In this document: positions 21,475 to 33,173 of the stretch, piece after piece
Numbering within the stretch: position 1 is the first letter of the stretch
Layout of the letters: the number at the start of each line of letters is the position of its first letter
Assembly (NCBI GenBank): GCA_029215795.1
Contig: JARDYH010000003.1
Location: 266,590,562-266,654,561, forward strand
From: Anniella stebbinsi
Lineage: Eukaryota > Chordata > Lepidosauria > Squamata > Anniellidae
DNA length: 64,000 nt
Direction: 5' to 3'
Translations under genes and position numbers: made by a program
Notes under the pieces: model-generated
The model's input: only the letters and a program-made list of their open reading frames with translations
Told to the model about the DNA's origin: nothing
Databases searched by the model: none

Positions 21475-23110
21475 ACCAGATGACATCTGCAGCATAGTCA
21501 CAAACCCTGACATCATCCATCCTGCTGAGGACTGGGACAGGCATATCATTCACTCCCCACCCCCGGCTCTAGAATAAGAAAGGGGGGGGAGGCATAACTG
21601 CTAGTTGCGTCCCTAAAGCAATGTGTGATTTGGGTCTAACAACACCAAGATAAATTGTGCAAAATAGTAAATGCATAACACATTCTGTCAAATTAAAGGC
21701 ATCATGCAAATCTGTTCAATTTTCATGATTCGTCCAGGTTGCAGAATTCACCTTCTTCCCATTGCGGAATTTGAAGCTCCTTGACACAGAATGTCCATTG
21801 TTTTCATGCGGAGCAATCAGCCTAGCTGATCTGCACCAGGGCCAAATTGCTAGCTGAACACAGGCAGAGCATAAGTCACCTGTAGAAAGGAGCAGCTTGG
21901 GTGCTACATCATATCCTTTTGGAGGTGGGCAAGAGCCCCATTTTGTGCAAGATTGACCCACGGATGCAAATAGCCATCTGCAGACAACCCAAACCCCTCT
22001 CCCAGTACATGCCATATATGCACAAACACTTTGGAAAAAAAAAAAGCCCTACCCAGGCCAACTTGAGTGTTATTCCCACAAGAAAAATTAAACACTCCTA
22101 ATGCTTTTTTGAAGTGAATCACGCCCGCCCACCCCCTTCATTTGCATCTTATAATAAGGATGTTATCATTCTAGTTTATAGCTCAGCTCTTTAGTTGCTA
22201 TCTCTCGGGGGCTTAGATTGCCCCTCCTGAGTTCAATATATGTCTGTGAACGAAATGTAATCTTTTGAAAGCACTTTCCTTCTGTATTAACATTACCACC
22301 GTGACGAGTTAAGGTTTTTCACTTTTCCAAAGTGTACGGGGCGTTTGGCTGTTCCATAGCGAGCCCAGCTCCGATAATGGACTCCGGTGTCATACCTGAT
22401 ATTTGGCGCACTGGTGTTGTGAAGGCATCGATGCCCCAAACCACCTCCCTCACCTCTTTGCAGTGAGCAATCATCTCCTGTGTGCTTGGCCTCTTACATT
22501 TAGATTCATTATAAAACATTGTCACTAGAATATTAAAACGATGTTTAATACACAAAAGGGAATAAAGGGGAGGGGTCCCATGATCTGTGTCTCACCAGTT
22601 GCATGCAATATCAGCTTCAGATTGGTTTGATTTGATTCTCCAATTGTCCGCTTAAGAGTGAGTGTTTTTCTGCCTTTGCAACTATTCTTTCGGCACCACT
22701 TTGGAAAGCGTGTGCGTTGCTTTCCCGTTCGAAAATGCTCAAGGCCACATCAACCTGAAGGGTACTTCTGGGATGTACATTGTCTCCACACCAGCAGGGG
22801 TGGTATACTCGAGAATGAGTAACCCATGACAGAAAGGCAGACAAGAAGCTTATTTACCCCCTCCCCTCGCGCACCCAACCGCCCCTCTTTGCTGAGTATA
22901 CGTAGAGTTACCTTGGCAAATAATATTAGTAATAATGGAACCAAGGAATGTGGCCTCGCAGAGACAAGGAAATTGGCATGCATCCAATGGGATCTATATA
23001 GGGTACTCATCCTTTTTGTTGCTGCTGGTGATGTTGGGGGGGGGGGGTGAAACAAGTCTTCAATGACTCAGGCTGAATACTCCAAATCCATGGTACATGG
23101 GGCTAATGAA
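21475..23110. other. Largely repeat-free intergenic DNA; candidate conserved element at 22130-22560
   Basis: No gene is recognised. 22130-22560 contains no match to the repeat families found here. It reads as single-copy DNA with homeobox-like AT motifs (TTATAATAAGG, TTAATAC-type) and could be a conserved regulatory element of the BCL11A desert (inference). A 12-base G run is at 23036-23047. Confidence 0.35.
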
Positions 23111-23430
23111 TAGGCTGACCATATGAAAAGGAGGACAGGGCTCCTGTAACTTTAACAGTTGTAGAGAAAAGGGAATTTCAGCCAGTATCATTTGTATGCA
23201 ATTAGTTCCTGGTGATATTCCCTCTTCATCACAACAGTTAAAGTTGCAGGCACTATACTAGAGTGACCATATACAAAAGAAGCAAGGGCCTCTGCAACTT
23301 TAACTGTTGTGATGAAGAGGGAATTTCACCAGGAACTAATTGCATACAAATAACACTGGCTGAAATTCCCTTTTCTCTACAACTGTTAAAGTTACAGGAG
23401 CCCTGTCCTCCTTTTCATATGGTCAGCCTA
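23111..23430 (-). mobile_element. Palindromic hAT-type MITE, copy 11 (subfamily II)
   Basis: Perfect target-site duplication CTAATGAA at 23103-23110 and 23431-23438. Termini are TAGGCTGACCATATGAAAAG and exact inverse CTTTTCATATGGTCAGCCTA. The loop CACTATACTAGAGTGACC is in minus orientation. It is one of the best preserved copies. Confidence 0.97.
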
Positions 23431-23438
23431 CTAATGAA

Positions 23439-24184
23439 TGTTCCACAAAATTTTGGCATCGAGACCATCACCTTCCCAAGAACATTTTTTTATTATTATT
23501 TTCAATCTGCAAATCATTTGTCGTGGACCGTTCTTCCGCCCCTCCCTCGCCCTCCCATCCTGAGCATTGTTCAGGATTGCTGTGAGAGGCATCAACTGAA
23601 AGCCCACAATTGCAACAGACGCATGTCAGCTGCTGGGGTGAACAAGAGATAGTCATCAATCTCAAACATCCCTCCTTCTGATGGTGGAGATTTTACCTTT
23701 GTCAAATGAAACAGAAGCCATAACGGTCTGGCGGGCATGATATGGGACCATGAGAATTGGATGCCTTTAAATCCCACCTTGGCCATGAACTCAAAGGATT
23801 CGTCACTTTCTGGGAATGGGAGTGTGATTTGGGAATCGGAGGTGGCCTACCTCAAAGGGTTGTTCTGAAGATGACTGCCAAAACAGATGCAGAGCACTCC
23901 ATCCGGACAGATGCTTTAGAAATGCTCAGGATTTGTTCACAGCCAATGGGATATTGACGGTAGTCGTTGTTCGACATGGTTCAAATCTCAGGACGCACCT
24001 GCACATGGGGCCAAATACAGATTTAGTCATACTCAGGTCAGGCCTGTGAAATCCGTGGAATCGAATTTAGCCATGACCAACTTAAACTCCATTGATTTCA
24101 ATGGGTCTATTCTAAGTATGACTAAATCTGGACGCAACTCATGAGTGAAACCCAGAGCAGATTCACTGCCCCACTGGCAATGGG
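23439..24184. other. Unassigned intergenic DNA
   Basis: No gene is recognised. 24090-24160 has GTGAAACCCAGAGCAGATTC, a short match to one arm of the foldback at 3859-4044. Confidence 0.4.
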
Positions 24185-24295
24185 GCCACTGGCCTCCACT
24201 GACTTCCATCAGTCCTAGCCAGCATAGCCAATACTGAGGGATGAAGGCCATTGTAGGCCCAAACATCTGGAGGGCTACCAGTTGCCCACCCTGGT
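24185..24295. mobile_element. Foldback remnant, CTACAACTCCCAT type
   Basis: CCTAGCCAGCATAGCCAATA, then CCATTGTAGGCCCAAACATC and TGGAGGGCTACCAG, match the centre and right arm of the family. Confidence 0.6.
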
Positions 24296-24884
24296 ATTAA
24301 GTGAAACTGAGTGGCTAGGCATGAGGATTAGGCCAAGAAAGGGGCCTTCTCTGAGGAATCTTATCACTCGTGTTTCCTGAGGCCTTCAAAGCACCACCTC
24401 ATAGAAGTCCAACCAGCAGGGCTCCATCCCAAAGCAGGCAATTCTTTGAACACTAGACTGCTCTCTTTCCTGATGACCGAGGCAATTAGCTGTAAATAAC
24501 CTCAGACTAACCTCAGTCTAACATCCCTACAGGTCAGGTATCATTAACCCCCTAACCCTCCAGCCTAGGGAGCCTCACGTCAAAGGACAGGCTTCAAAGC
24601 AAATAGGGCAGGATTCATGGTGCCCACACCGCAAGGAAAAATGACACTCCTCGACTCCTATATTCACATTACCCTTGTTTGAAACGTTTTTTTAAAAAAA
24701 CAAAAAACACCTCTCCTTGAAAATGATGTTTACCTTACAGAGCTCTCTTTTTGGCATCTCACTGGATTGTGGTCAACACAATCAGGATAAGATAATGAAC
24801 AGGAAAGTGGTTCTGGGTTGCATGTATACAACCCCATCCACCCCCCATCCACCCGCTCTTGTTTCATCAGACTAACAATAGGAG

Positions 24885-25010
24885 GGAGTCGTCCTCAACT
24901 GTGTGCCCTCCAGATGTTTTGAACTACAACTCCCATTCTCCCCAGCCAGTACGGCCATTGGTTAGGAGTGACAGGAGTTATAGCCCAAAAATCTGAAGAA
25001 GGTTGAAGAA
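24885..25010. mobile_element. CTACAACTCCCAT-type foldback
   Basis: Arms TGCCCTCCAGATGTTTTGAA, CTACAACTCCCATTC and the inverse GGAGTTATAGCCCAAAAATC surround CCAGCCAGTACGGCCATTGG. Confidence 0.75.
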
Positions 25011-25046
25011 GGCTGCGGCAAGGTACAGCCAGGATCACTTGCCTGA

Positions 25047-25147
25047 GAGCCTATCTACACTACTGCTTTCAAACGGTTTATAACAGTTTTAAACCGTTTG
25101 TTTAAAACTGTTATAAACCATTTTAAAGCAGTAGTGTAGATAGGCTC
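25047..25147. mobile_element. Short near-perfect palindrome, CTACACTACTGCTTT family
   Basis: GAGCCTATCTACACTACTGC at the left is mirrored exactly by the right end, and the middle (GGTTTATAACAGTTTTAAAC / GTTTAAAACTGTTATAAACC) also pairs, leaving almost no loop. Related copies are at 62424-62605 and, as a single arm, about 35935-36003. CTGAG occurs on both sides but is itself partly palindromic, so it is not a reliable target duplication. Confidence 0.8.
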
Positions 25148-25479
25148 TGAGACATCTATTTGCTCTGGTGACACCATTTTGTGGCTTGCTTGCTCTCTGG
25201 TCCTAATTTGGCTCCTGACAAAGGTTTTCTGGGGGAGGAAAAGTTCAGTAAATGAGTTCCTGTCACCCGTCACCAAGTTTGAATTCTTCATTGAATTCTA
25301 AACTCACCAAAAGGGTACTGCCACATAGCAGAGGCAACAAGAAATCCCACAAGTATTGCAAAAAGGTGTACAGATCTTAGTGCTGAACCTCCCAATGTGT
25401 TTTGAGCCATTCACGCTTTTTCAGGGGGGAGTTGTTGTTTTTTTTAAAATGTGATTATGATGACCAACACTAGAAATTA

Positions 25480-25815
25480 GTTATGATTTATTTATTTATA
25501 ATATTTGGATACTGCTCCACATCCAAGAGGCTTCAGAGTGGTGAACAGCAGATAGGACAAAAGAATAAAAAACACCATGTTAAAAAATTACTATTTTAAA
25601 AAAAGAAACAGAGTTTTGATAAAACTGGGTTCTCGTAAACCTCAAGCTTCCTGATCACTCAAGGAAGGGGTCCTGAAATAAGAATGTTTTCTGGGCCTGC
25701 CAGAAGCAACTCAATATTGGCGCCTGCCTGACCTCCAAAGGCAAAGAATTCCATAGGAAGGGGGCCACCACACTGAAGGCTCTTCTCCTGGTGGACTCCA
25801 ATTGGGCATTTGAAA
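25480..25815 (-). mobile_element. L2-like LINE 3' end, minus strand
   Basis: The complement carries the coding-end block (AAGGCTCTTCTCCTGGTGGA and TTCCATAGGAAGGGGGCCAC on the plus strand, equivalent to 16800-16860), then the A-rich tail and ATTTATTTATAATATTTGG at the 3' side. It is severely decayed. Confidence 0.55.
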
Positions 25816-26304
25816 TGTCTTACCTTGGGTCAATAAACTTGTTTCTCCCACACATGTTGGATTTCTGTTTGTTACTTCAATGATTTCCATTTGTTGCTTG
25901 GTTTTTATATGGGCAGCTTGTGACTTTTATATGGGCAGCTTGTGACTTTATTATATAATAGCCCCCTTCGTGCATGTATCGTGTGAAAGGGGGTGCAGGG
26001 ACCATGGCTCTGCCCCTGCCCTAAGGCCTGTCCCTGACATCAGAGCCAGTGTTAAGGGTAGGCATGGTGGGGCACCTGCCAAGACTCCCACAGCCCAGCA
26101 AGGTCCGCCTAACAAGGGCTGGACTTGCTCCTCACCCTTGCAACCTGCTTGTTCACCTGCCTCTTGTTCTGAACCAGACAAAAGTGATGGGGAGACGGAG
26201 GAGGAACAGAGGCCATGGCCTACTTACTTATTGGCTCCCTGCCTGACAAGCAAAAAGTGGTTCCTTTGGTCCTTTCCGGGTACCCGGTTCCATGTGCGTA
26301 AGTG

Positions 26305-26408
26305 TTGCCCTCTGGTTGTGTTGGACTTTAACTCTCAGAATCCTCCACGCTGGCTGAGGGATTCTGGGAGTTGTAGTCCAATACAACTGTAAGGCACAGG
26401 TTGGGGAA
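26305..26408. mobile_element. CTACAACTCCCAT-type foldback
   Basis: Arms GTTGGACTTTAACTCTCAGA and TCTGGGAGTTGTAGTCCAAT flank CCTCCACGCTGGCTGAGG. Outer ends GCCCTCTGG and CACAGGTTGGGGAAG are present. Confidence 0.7.
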
Positions 26409-26883
26409 GAGTACCCTATAGCTTCAGGTCAGATGATTGAAAGGGTCCCACAGGATGGTAGCAAAGGGGCCTTCAACCAGCAGCTCTGCCACTAAGGGAT
26501 TCCCTTCCTACCCATTGGGGCTACTAAAGTTGCCTCAGTGTCTCCACAAAGTGAAACATTTGCATGCAGCCGCTCATAGGAACTTGTAGGAATATGCCTT
26601 TTACCAGGTCAGACCATTTGTCCACCGCCCAGTATGGTGTATTTTGATTGGTTGCTGCTCACTGGGGTCTCAGGCTGAGGTCTTTGAGGTGATTGGCGCA
26701 GGTCATGAAGTCAACCACCATGTCGGACAATTCAACTTGCGCTTTTAAAGAGAGGCTGTGTCACATCTTCCATCATCAAAAGAATGAGAGACTGGTTTGA
26801 GCCTAATCAGGGCTATCTTGCACAGCCTGGGCCATTACTGGTGACAACTTTCCATTGAAGTGCTCCCTGCCTCTACTCTCCTT

Positions 26884-26942
26884 CACTGGTTGCCAGCGCC
26901 AGGCTAGCTCAGTCGGTAGAGCATGAGACACTGGTTGCCAGC
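26884..26942 (+). repeat. 14-bp target-site duplication around a tRNA fragment
   Basis: CACTGGTTGCCAGC occurs at 26884-26897 and again, identical, at 26929-26942, directly bordering the tRNA-Lys segment. This is the mark of a retroposition event. Confidence 0.9.
26898..26929 (+). pseudogene. tRNA-Lys 5' half, tailless retrocopy
   Basis: The 32 bases match the first 32 positions of vertebrate tRNA-Lys (CTT) with one difference: acceptor strand, D arm with the A box (TAGCTCAGTCGGTAGAGC), and the 5' strand of the anticodon stem. The match stops at the start of the anticodon loop. No T arm, poly-A tail or SINE body follows. The last C is shared with the duplicated target sequence. The comparison is from knowledge of the tRNA; the duplication is seen directly. 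It cannot make a functional tRNA. Confidence 0.85.
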
Positions 26943-27009
26943 ATTACAGCTTATGTGGGTGGGGGAGCTATGACATCACAACCTGGAAAAGAAGGGAGGA
27001 CCCTAGGAT

Positions 27010-27480
27010 GGCCAAGTGTCCAACTTTACACAAGACAATCTTCTATTTGAAGGGCTGTCAGATAGGATGACCATGTGAACTGGACAGGGCTCCTGTAACT
27101 TTAACAACTGTATTGAAAAGGGAATTTCAGCAGCTGTCATTTGTATGCATGCAGCAACTGGTGAAATTCCCTCTTCATCACAACAGTTAAAGCTGCAGGA
27201 GCCCTGCCCTCTTTAGTATCTGGTCATTCTAGTATAGCTCCTGTAGCTTTAACTGTTGTGACGAAGAAGGAATTTCACCAGTTGCTGCATGCATACAAAT
27301 GACACCTGCTGAAATTCCCTTTTCTACACAACTGTTAAAGATACGGGAGCCCTGCCCTCCATTTCATATGGTCAGCCTACTGTCAGAGAACAGCTCTGTA
27401 TTTGAAGGCATCTCCTAGTTGGAGGACTGTTCAGTCCAAATCCTGTTTAACCCTAAGAAGGGGGCCTTGGAGTTCCCCAT
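27010..27480. mobile_element. Older DNA element interrupted by MITE copy 12
   Basis: Left part GGATGGCCAAGTGTCCAACT with CTTCTATTTGAAGGGCTGTC, and right part CAGCTCTGTATTTGAAGGCA with GGACTGTTCAGTCCAAATCC, correspond in order to 45207-45310 (GTGGCCACGTATCC, TCTCTACTTGATGGGCAGTC, CAGTCCATTCCAAGTCCAGT). Family is unknown. Confidence 0.6.
27063..27379 (+). mobile_element. Palindromic hAT-type MITE, copy 12 (subfamily I)
   Basis: Perfect target-site duplication CTGTCAGA at 27055-27062 and 27380-27387. TAGGATGACCATGTGAACTG is mirrored at the right (CATATGGTCAGCCTA). Both arms carry GCATGCAGCAACTGGTG or its inverse, a private variant shared by the two arms. The loop is in plus orientation. Confidence 0.96.
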
Positions 27481-28329
27481 CAATACTTAGCACCCGCACA
27501 GCAGATCTGGTCACAGGTTTCCCCACTATGGTAGAATGTATTGTGTTTCCATTTGAGTTATAGTAATGATTTCTAAAATTGCAGCATAAATTTGCAGGAT
27601 GTGTGTGTGTTTCTCCGTGTAGCACCCATTTGCGTTCTGTGAAATGGATGTTGGAGCAGAACACTGTGGGTTCAAAAAAGTGGCTTTGTGTTTTAGAACT
27701 CAGAGCCCACCTCTTCAGTTCTTGAGCAAGGTACCATCCTTTTCACTTCACCTGTCTGCCTTCTTGGAAATTGACATTTTGTGTCTGGTGACGCCCAGCA
27801 TGGCAGTCCTGGTGTGAATGGGCAACTAGCCCATGGCAGTCATGTTGTAAGGGCTCCCACGACACTCTCTCCAAATTCGAAATATGCCCACCAGCCCAAA
27901 ATGGATATAGACCCTTGATGTGGGAGCTGCTCCCCGGATGAGTGACCCTTCGTGTCTGCGGGCAATGGGTAAATGCTGCATCTATGTGGGTTGGCCTCTT
28001 GTGTGGGTCTTTCCCCCCATGAACAGCACAATGGGTCACCTCCTTGTGTAGCCATGAGGGATCACACCACAGGTAAGAGGTTTCCACGCCCCTGGGGGAA
28101 AGGGCTCATGCCTCTGTACTCCAGACCCGTGAAATTCTAGCCACCGTGAATGGCTGAAAATGCAGCAGCTGCCCCTTTAAGAAGCCACTGCTGCCAAAAC
28201 ACATGCAAACCCGCCCGCTGAGTGCCCCCCCCCCATCGCTCGCAGCTCTCCAGTCCAAAATACTAATGCAAATGAAGGGGTTTTGCTGGCAATGGCAGCA
28301 ACAACAGCCTCCACCACCCTATTAGAATA
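27481..28329. other. Unassigned intergenic DNA
   Basis: No gene is recognised. The open frames on the minus strand near 27.74-28.09 kb have no domain and no splice context. Confidence 0.4.
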
Positions 28330-28850
28330 AGTGAATACTGAAGATCTAATAAAGAGCTCGGAAGACATTTCAGTGCCTCAATAACAGGGCGAGACACACC
28401 GAGTCAAAAGAAGTAAGATGAACAGTGCATTTGCCTGGAAACATGAGTGCCGCATAAATGGCATATTAAGCAGAATAATCTCTAAAAGCCAAAGAACGAA
28501 CCCATTTCAATTCACCTTTCCCTGAAGTTAATCGTTACTCTGACACCTCCAAGAACAGAACTAAATATTCTAGCTGACAGGCTTCAAGTACTGCTGTTGG
28601 CTATTTGGATTACCTAGCCGGATACAACGTGTAGCCGGAATGAGAATGCACGGTGCGGTTTCGGTGTGTGTTTGTCTTGCAAGATCCTGTTCGGAGATTC
28701 TGATGAGGATGTCAGTTCCTCCCGAGCATCCTGAAATTAGTGTGGTTTCATGAGCAGTCCCTTTGCTGTTTTATTAGCGCCCTGTAAAAATTATATCACC
28801 CAGCCAATGGCTTGTGATGTCTTAATCAATGTAATTCTTAAGGTCGGGGG
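28330..28850. promoter_or_regulatory. Candidate conserved non-coding (enhancer-like) element
   Basis: About 500 bases free of all repeat families seen here, with moderate GC and long non-repetitive words, between repeat-rich stretches. No reading frame continues through it. The BCL11A region of vertebrates is known to hold many conserved enhancers, so regulatory function is plausible but inferred. A 13-base G run follows at 28847-28859. Confidence 0.3.
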
Positions 28851-29056
28851 GGGGGGGGACATGGTGTCACAAATGTGTTAACCTTTGCTGTTTTACGGCC
28901 AAGAGACTCTGTTAAAGATTGCCGTTTGCCGAGAGAAGCATCATATTGCCAAACCGGTGCAATCAGACAAATGCTGTTTTGCCTTCTTGCTGATTTGTTT
29001 GTTTTTCGGTGTAGAAGACTAGAGTTTGGAAGATGAACCGAGTGAACTATACAGAA

Positions 29057-29438
29057 CAGGGGTGCAGAATATTTTTCAGCCCGAGGGCCGAATTCCATTT
29101 CGAAGAAGCTCTCAGGGGCTGTATGTCGGTGGTGGGTGGGGCTAAAGTCCAAAGGAGCGTGGTCAAGGGCAGGTTGGGTGGGGCCAAAATACAGGCACAT
29201 TGTAGCTTGAAAGTCTTACTGCCAGGAACTAAAGCCTTAGGAGAAGCACTTCAGCCTTTTAAAATGTGGAGGGGGGGGAGGGGAGAGAAGAGGCAAAAGC
29301 CAGGAAATGACCCCAAAATTGGGGGAAATGGATGGGAACAGGGGAAGGGGATATGGTCTTCTGGGGACCCCCAGAGAGGTGGATTGGGACACCCAGAAGA
29401 CCTGATTCATCACCCAGGGCTGAGGTCCTGCACCCTTG
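29057..29438 (+). mobile_element. hAT-like non-autonomous element, CAGCCCGAGGGCC family
   Basis: Starts CAGGGGTGCAGAATATTTTT and ends with the inverted GGTCCTGCACCCTTG; CAGGGGTG is a typical hAT terminus. Internal blocks CAGCCCGAGGGCCGAATTCC, GTGGGGCCAAAATACAGGC and CTTACTGCCAGGAACTAAAG match the copy at 46451. Flanking octamers match poorly, so it is old. Confidence 0.7.
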
Positions 29439-29942
29439 ATATCAAGCCAACTTGGAGCTCCATCAAACCAGAGATTTAGTGCACTCTCACCCTGCCTGGT
29501 GTGCGGATTTGCAGCACATTGCAAATCCGCAACCTGACACAATGCCTGTCCTGCTGACACCCCACCTCTTCCCCAGCCTTTCGTAGAACCCTAAAAATCT
29601 GGATTATTTTCCTTATGCGTATTTAATGTGCCCTAAGCTTCCGTGCAGTTTTAAAGGAACTGGGGGCTTGAATGGATTGCATCAGGTCCTGGCAGGGAAA
29701 AGCCATCTCTCCCAGCAGCCGGCTCCAAACCTCGATATGAAACCCAAACCTTGCATCCCAGTCTCAAAAGCCTTTTTAAAAATCATACAATGCCCGAATC
29801 TCTACAGAGACAGGATTGTACTCCCTCGATGCCCCCAAAGAGCCAGACTAAATGGTGTTCTATTTTTACCTGAGAGAAAGATGGTCTGGTTGAAGTGCTC
29901 ATCTGACAGGACCTGACTGGAGGGAGAAAAAGAAGAGGAGGG

Positions 29943-29977
29943 GTGGAGTGGAGTGGAGTGGAGTGGAGTGGAGTGGA
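29943..29977. repeat. (GGAGT)n pentanucleotide array
   Basis: Seven GGAGT units in tandem are seen directly. Confidence 0.95.
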
Positions 29978-30014
29978 CTGCAGTAGAAGAGTGAAGGAGT
30001 AGCTATTCAGGTAA

Positions 30015-32979
30015 AAGGGATCAGAGAATCAGAGAATCAGAGAATAATAGAGTTGGAAGGGGCCTATAAGGCCATCCAGTCCAACCCCTGCTCAATGCAG
30101 GAATCTACCTTAAAGCATACCTGACAGATGGTTGTCCAACTGCCTCTTGAATGCCTCTAATGTGGGAGAGCCTACGACTTCCCTAGGTAATTGGTTCCAT
30201 TGTCATACCGCTCTAACAGTCAGGAAGTTTTTCCTGATTTCCAGAGGGAATCTGGCTTCCTGTAACTTGAGCCCATTATTCCGTGTCCTGCATTCTGGGT
30301 TAATCGAGAAGAGATCCTGGCCCTCCTCTGTGTGACAACCTTTCAAGTATTTGAAGAGTGCTATCATGTCTCCCCTCAGTTTTCTCTTCTCCAGGCTAAA
30401 CATGCCCAGTTCTTTCAATCTCTCCTCATAGGGCTTTGTTTCCAGACCCCTGATCATCCTTGTTGCCCTCCTCTGAACACGCTCCAGTTTGCCTACATCC
30501 TTCTTGAAGTATGGTGCCCAGAACTGGACGCAATACTCAAGATGGGGCCTAACCAGTGCTGAATAGAGAGAAACCAGTACCTCGCGCAATTTGGAAGCTA
30601 TACTTCTATTAATGCAGCCCAAAGTAGCATTTGCTTTTTTTACAGCCACATCACACTGTTGGCTCATATTCAGCTTGTGATCTACAACAATTCCAAGATC
30701 CTTCTTGCTTGCAGTATTGCTGAGTCAAGTATCCCTCATCTTGTAACTGTGCATTTGGTTCCTTTTCCTAGGTGTAGAACTTGGCATTTATCCCTATTAA
30801 ATTTCATTCTGTTGTTTTCAGCCCAGCGCTCCAGTCTATCAAGATCACTTTGGAGTTTGTTTCTGTCTTCCAGGGTATTAGCGATCCCACCCAATTTTGA
30901 GTCGTCTGCAAATTTGATAAGCGTTCCCTGCACCTCCTCGTCCAAATCATTAATAAAAATGTTGAAGAGCACTGGGCCCAGGACTGAGCCCTGCGGTACC
31001 CCACTAGTTACCTCCCCCCAGTGTGAAAAGGTACCATTGATAAGCGCTCATTGAATCTGATTCTGTAGCCAACTGTGGATCCACCTAATAGTTGTTCCAT
31101 CTAGCCCACTTTTCACTAGTTTGTTAATCAGGAAGTCATGGGACACTTTGTCAAAAGCTTTGCTGAAGTCAAGATATACTATATCCACAGCATTCCCACA
31201 GTCCACAAGGGAGGTTACCCGTTCAAAAAATGAGATCAGATTAGTCTGACAGGATTTGTTCTTGACAAATCCATGCTGGTTTCTAGTCATCACTGCATAG
31301 TTTTCAAGGTGTTTACAGATTGACTTCTTTATAAGCTGCTCCAAAATTTTCCCAGGGATGGATGTCAGACTGACTAGTCTGTAGTTCCCAGGTTCCTCCT
31401 TTTTGCCCTTTTTGAAGATAGGGACAATATTAGCCCTCCTCCAGTCATCCAGCACTTCACCCGTCTTCCATGATTTCGCAAAGATAATAAACCGTGGTTC
31501 TGAGAGTTCTTCTGCCAGCTCCTTTATTACTCTAGGATGCAGTTCGTCAGGCCCTGGAGATTTGAACTCATTCAAAGAGATTAGGTGTTCCTTGACAATT
31601 TGTTTATCAACCTCAAACTGCAATCTTGCCCCTTCAGCTTGTACTTCACTTTTTCCAGAGGGCTCATAGACTCGCTTTTGAGAGAAGACTGAGCCAAAGT
31701 AGGAATTGAGCACTTTGGCCTTTTCTTTATCATCTGTTACCAATTTGCCATCCTCATGAAGCAGTTGAACCACCATTTCTTTCCTCTGTCTTTTACTATT
31801 CACGTATCTGAAGAAAGCCTTTTTATTGCTTTTAGCATCCCTCGCTAGCCTCAGCTCCTTCTCAGCTTTAGCCTTCCTGATACCATTCCGGCACTTCTGT
31901 GCTACTTGTTTGTACTCTTCTTTTGTAGCCTGGCCTTCCTTCCACTTCCTATATGCATCCTTTTTTATTTTCAGGTCATCTCTAAGCTTTTTGTGGAGCC
32001 ACATTGGTTTCTTCTGTTGTCTTCTATCTTTTTTCTTTGTTGGAATTGTTTGTAATTGTGCCTTTAAAATTTCCTTTTTTAAAAAACTCCCACCCATCTT
32101 GGACTCCTTTTCTCATTAGGGTCACTTGCCATGGGACCTTACTTCTCATAGTTCTGAGTTTATTAAAATCAGCTTTCCTGAAATCCAGAGTACGCGTATG
32201 GCTACACTCAGCTTTTGCTTGCTTTAAAATCAAGAATTCAAGTACGACATGATCACTTTCCCCCAGAGTTCCCGTAACTGCCACTTTATCCACTAAGTCC
32301 TCCTTATTGGTCAGTATCAAGTCAAGGATAGCTGTTCCTTTAGTTCCTTCCTCTACTTTCTGTAGGAGAAAGTTATCAGCCACACATGTCAGGAATTTCT
32401 TGGAGGGACCGCTTTTGGCAGAATTTGTCTCCCAACAGATATCGGGTAATTGAAATCCCCCATTACTACAACATCAGATTTCCTTGAAACACTGGCAATT
32501 TGCTTTTCAAAAGTTTTGTCCTCATCTTCTCCTTGATTGGGTGTTCGGTAGTAGACTCCGACTATCATGCTCCTTTTATTCCTTTCCCCATTTATTTTAA
32601 TCCAGATGCTCTCGATGGGGCTCCCAGGCTCATCCCTTTGTATTTCTGTGCAGGGATAAATATTTTTAACATATAGTGCGACTCTGCCTCCCTTTCTGTT
32701 TCTTCTGTTCTTTTTGAACAAGTTATATCCTTTAATTGCTATATTCCAGTTATGGGAGCCATCCCACCAGGTTTCAGTTGTACCTATGAAGTCGTATTTG
32801 CCTTCATGTATTAAAAGTTCAAGTTCATTCTGTTTGTTTCCCATACTTTGGGCATTAGTATATAGACATTGAAGCCCATGTGCTTTGTAGTCTGGCTTCT
32901 TTCCTACATTGTTGTGAACACTGTTTTGGGGCACTGTTGGAGCTGTTCTCTCTGTTATGGTGCATAAGCCTTCATCCAT
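30015..32979 (-). pseudogene. CR1 ORF2: endonuclease and reverse transcriptase, disrupted
   Basis: The endonuclease segment (32389-32979) has LQCLYTNAQSMGNKQNELE, GTTETWW and MGDFNYP, the fold of APE-type endonucleases. The reverse-transcriptase segment (30736-32097) has SPGPDELHPRVIKEL, the VYLDFSKAFDKVSHD block and the catalytic FADDSKL. The end (30203-30667) has [19 protein letters not shown]. Breaks: a one-base loss after the NYP codons near 32449; a frame change in an A-run near 32080; an in-frame TGA at 31048-31050; a frame change near 30748 and a nearby TGA; and a TGA at 30203-30205. The protein would copy its RNA at a nicked target, but this copy cannot. Confidence 0.92.
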
Positions 32980-33173
32980 TGTTGCCTCAAAGTTTACATC
33001 TCCCGCCCCCGTAGGATTCAGTTTAAAGCCCTCCTGATGAGGTTCTGCATGCTGTGACTGAACACATTCTTCCCAGCCCTTCTGAGGAGCAACTCATCCC
33101 TTGCCAGCAGTCCATCTTCCAAGTAGCGTAGCCCGTGGTCCCAGAATCTGAATCCCTCATGTCGGCACCACCT

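Noticed and set aside
23263..23652. 129-codon open frame starting MTIYKRSKG
   Set aside because: It starts inside MITE copy 11; the same peptide start occurs in other copies (for example copy 9, minus strand), so it is a by-product of the MITE arm.
26898..26929. Functional tRNA-Lys gene
   Set aside because: Only the 5' half is present; no anticodon, T arm or acceptor 3' strand follows.
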